This document shows, piece by piece, positions 62,640 to 64,000 of a DNA stretch of 64,000 nt. The notes beneath the pieces were generated by a model that made no database searches, was not told the origin of the DNA, and was given only the letters and a program-made list of their open reading frames with translations. The stretch's first letter is position 1, and the number at the start of each line of letters is the position of its first letter. Location of the stretch: the NCBI RefSeq assembly GCF_037892605.1, contig NZ_JBBKTU010000001.1, forward strand, positions 2,542,001 through 2,606,000, given 5' to 3'. The DNA comes from Lacibacter sp. H407. Lineage in GTDB: Bacteria; Bacteroidota; Bacteroidia; Chitinophagales; Chitinophagaceae. Made by a program: the position numbers and the translations under genes.

Positions 62640-64000
62640 TTGAAAAAGCACTTATCATTCATCGTTAGTCGTTTGGTTGGAGTAATTATTTTCATTGTAA
62701 CTGCACATGAATTGCAGGCGCAATGCACTACACTCGGCCAAACACCTTCTACAGCATTTCCTGTTTGCGGCACAAGTGTGTTTACACAAAATAATGTGCC
62801 CAGTTGTGTCAATAACCAGGTAATTGTTCCGGGTTGCAATACCAGTCAAAACACCTATTACGATGTTAATCCCTTCTGGTACAGGTTTACTTGTTATACA
62901 TCGGGTACGCTTAATTTTTTAATTGATCCTATCAGCGCAAGTGATGACTATGATTGGCAGATATGGGATATCACCGGTATTGATCCTTCCACAGTTTATA
63001 ATAACACAACCCGTTGCATTGCAGCCAACTGGTCGGGTTTAACAGGACAAACGGGAACAAGTGCAACTGCAGCAAATTTATTTGAGTGCGGTTCGTTTAA
63101 TAATACGAATCCTCCTAAATTCAGTCGTCGACCCAACCTTACAGCTGGCCGTACTTACCTGCTCATGATCAGTAATTTTTCCAATTCACAACAAGGGTAT
63201 AAATTATCGTTTGGTGGTGGTACAGCAGTGATCACTGATCCGAAAGAACCATTGATGCAGGAAGTAAAAACGAATTGTGGTGGTGATGAATTGCGGCTGA
63301 AACTGAATAAGAAAATGAAATGTGCAACTATAGCAGCCAATGGAAGTGATATGCTGGCATTCCCGGGAAATATAACGGCTACGAATATGCGCCCCATTGG
63401 ATGCAATAGTAGTTTTGAAACTGATTCAGTAGTGATCACTTTATCTCAACCATTGCCTCCCGGTAATTATACATTACAGTTAAAAAATGGTAGCGATGGA
63501 AATACTATTCTTGATTTGTGCGACAGGGCTATACAAACTACCGATGCGGTAAATTTTGTCGTGCTTCCATTGCAGCCAACTCCATTTGATAGCATTGCAC
63601 CATTAACCTGTTCACCCAGTAGTGTTCGCTTTGTATTTAAGAAGCTGATACGTTGTAATTCAATTGAAGTTTCGGGATCTGATTTTTCAATCAACGGAAC
63701 GTATCCCGTAACAATCACAAACGCAAGAGGAAACTGCAATACCAGTGGATTAACATCTGAGATCATTGTTACATTCTCCCAACCTTTACAACGGGCCGGA
63801 ACATTCACCATCAACTTACAACAGGGACTTGATGGTAATACGCTTTTGGATGAGTGTAATCAACAAACACCTCCATCTCAGTTATCATTTACTATACAGG
63901 ATACAGTGAATGCTGATTTTACTTACAGTATAGGTTATGGTTGTACATCCGATACAGTCCAATACAATCACCCCGGTGGCAACGGCATCAATAGCTGGTT
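62640..64000 (+). CDS. Large secreted Cys-rich protein, 3' end outside the window
   Basis: A reading frame from TTG (62640) stays open to the window end (453 codons). The start gives MKKHLSFIVSR and a signal peptide ending HELQAQ. The mature part is rich in Cys, Asn and Thr, with two similar beta modules (LSQPLPPGNYTLQLKNGSDGNTILDLCD and FSQPLQRAGTFTINLQQGLDGNTLLDEC, residues ~275-420) and the start of a PKD-like domain at the edge (ADFTYSIGYGCTSDTVQYNH). Such proteins in this phylum usually run on to PKD repeats and a gliding-motility/T9SS C-terminal domain; that end is not visible. It replaces rpoB in the position after rplL. Confidence 0.8.
   Translation, partial: MKKHLSFIVSRLVGVIIFIVTAHELQAQCTTLGQTPSTAFPVCGTSVFTQNNVPSCVNNQVIVPGCNTSQNTYYDVNPFWYRFTCYTSGTLNFLIDPISASDDYDWQIWDITGIDPSTVYNNTTRCIAANWSGLTGQTGTSATAANLFECGSFNNTNPPKFSRRPNLTAGRTYLLMISNFSNSQQGYKLSFGGGTAVITDPKEPLMQEVKTNCGGDELRLKLNKKMKCATIAANGSDMLAFPGNITATNMRPIGCNSSFETDSVVITLSQPLPPGNYTLQLKNGSDGNTILDLCDRAIQTTDAVNFVVLPLQPTPFDSIAPLTCSPSSVRFVFKKLIRCNSIEVSGSDFSINGTYPVTITNARGNCNTSGLTSEIIVTFSQPLQRAGTFTINLQQGLDGNTLLDECNQQTPPSQLSFTIQDTVNADFTYSIGYGCTSDTVQYNHPGGNGINSW

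Overview
The window looks like a chromosomal segment of a Bacteroidota bacterium, most likely family Chitinophagaceae. The evidence is a SusC/SusD pair, three proteins with type IX secretion (T9SS) C-terminal sorting domains, a PorV/PorU-like pair, TAnnTTTG-type promoter boxes, a near absence of Shine-Dalgarno sequences except at rpsU, and a tRNA-tuf-secE-nusG-rplKAJL core. Base composition is moderate, around 40% GC by eye. It is mostly housekeeping and envelope genes. I found no insertion sequence, prophage, CRISPR array or rRNA operon.

Layout. 0-9 kb: queE (cut by the window edge) and folD on the minus strand; a PorV-like barrel and a helix-hairpin-helix outer-membrane protein that overlap by 4 nt; then a SusC/SusD nutrient-uptake pair. 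9-16.8 kb: accA, dapA and a secreted esterase; rnz and a STAS protein on the minus strand; clpC and cmk. 17-22 kb: three tandem genes for T9SS-exported proteins, related to each other, with partly duplicated untranslated regions. 22-32.5 kb: ispH, a GH13 amylase-family enzyme, a Do-type protease, glutamate dehydrogenase, a cytochrome c maturation cluster (ccmB, ccsA/ccmC, ccmD-like), thymidine kinase, an unknown protein and Kdo transferase. 32.5-40 kb: a nucleotide-sugar operon (DegT aminotransferase, ugd, UDP-xylose synthase, wbpO/tviB-like dehydrogenase, rfbB, rfbC, rfbD) ending in a terminator next to tRNA-Gln. 40-44.5 kb: divergent cyanophycin synthetase and cyanophycinase, then an SGNH hydrolase. 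44.5-54.5 kb: tyrS, a porV-like/porU-like T9SS pair, an AT-rich membrane sulfatase-family gene and riboflavin synthase. 54.7-62.5 kb: rpsU, xerC, raiA, tRNA-Thr/Tyr/Gly/Thr, tuf, tRNA-Trp, secE, nusG, an antisense histone H1-like gene, rplK, rplA, rplJ, rplL. 62.6 kb to the end: the start of a large secreted Cys-rich protein, open at the window edge.

How the genes fit together. The 32.5-39.9 kb operon makes UDP-glucuronate, UDP-xylose, an N-acetyl-hexosaminuronate and dTDP-L-rhamnose for surface glycan; Kdo transferase next to it serves lipid A-core synthesis. The PorV/PorU-like pair is the type of machinery that would process the T9SS cargo encoded at 17-22 kb. CphA and CphB together make and mobilise a nitrogen-rich storage polymer. 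The last 8 kb is the conserved translation cluster, in which rpsU carries a strong Shine-Dalgarno sequence consistent with known bS21 autoregulation in this phylum.

No single cassette stands out as a wholly new system. The best leads are the T9SS cargo trio with hairpin-forming leaders, the rpsU leader, alternative hairpins between tuf and tRNA-Trp, and the histone-like gene inserted antisense in the ribosomal cluster.
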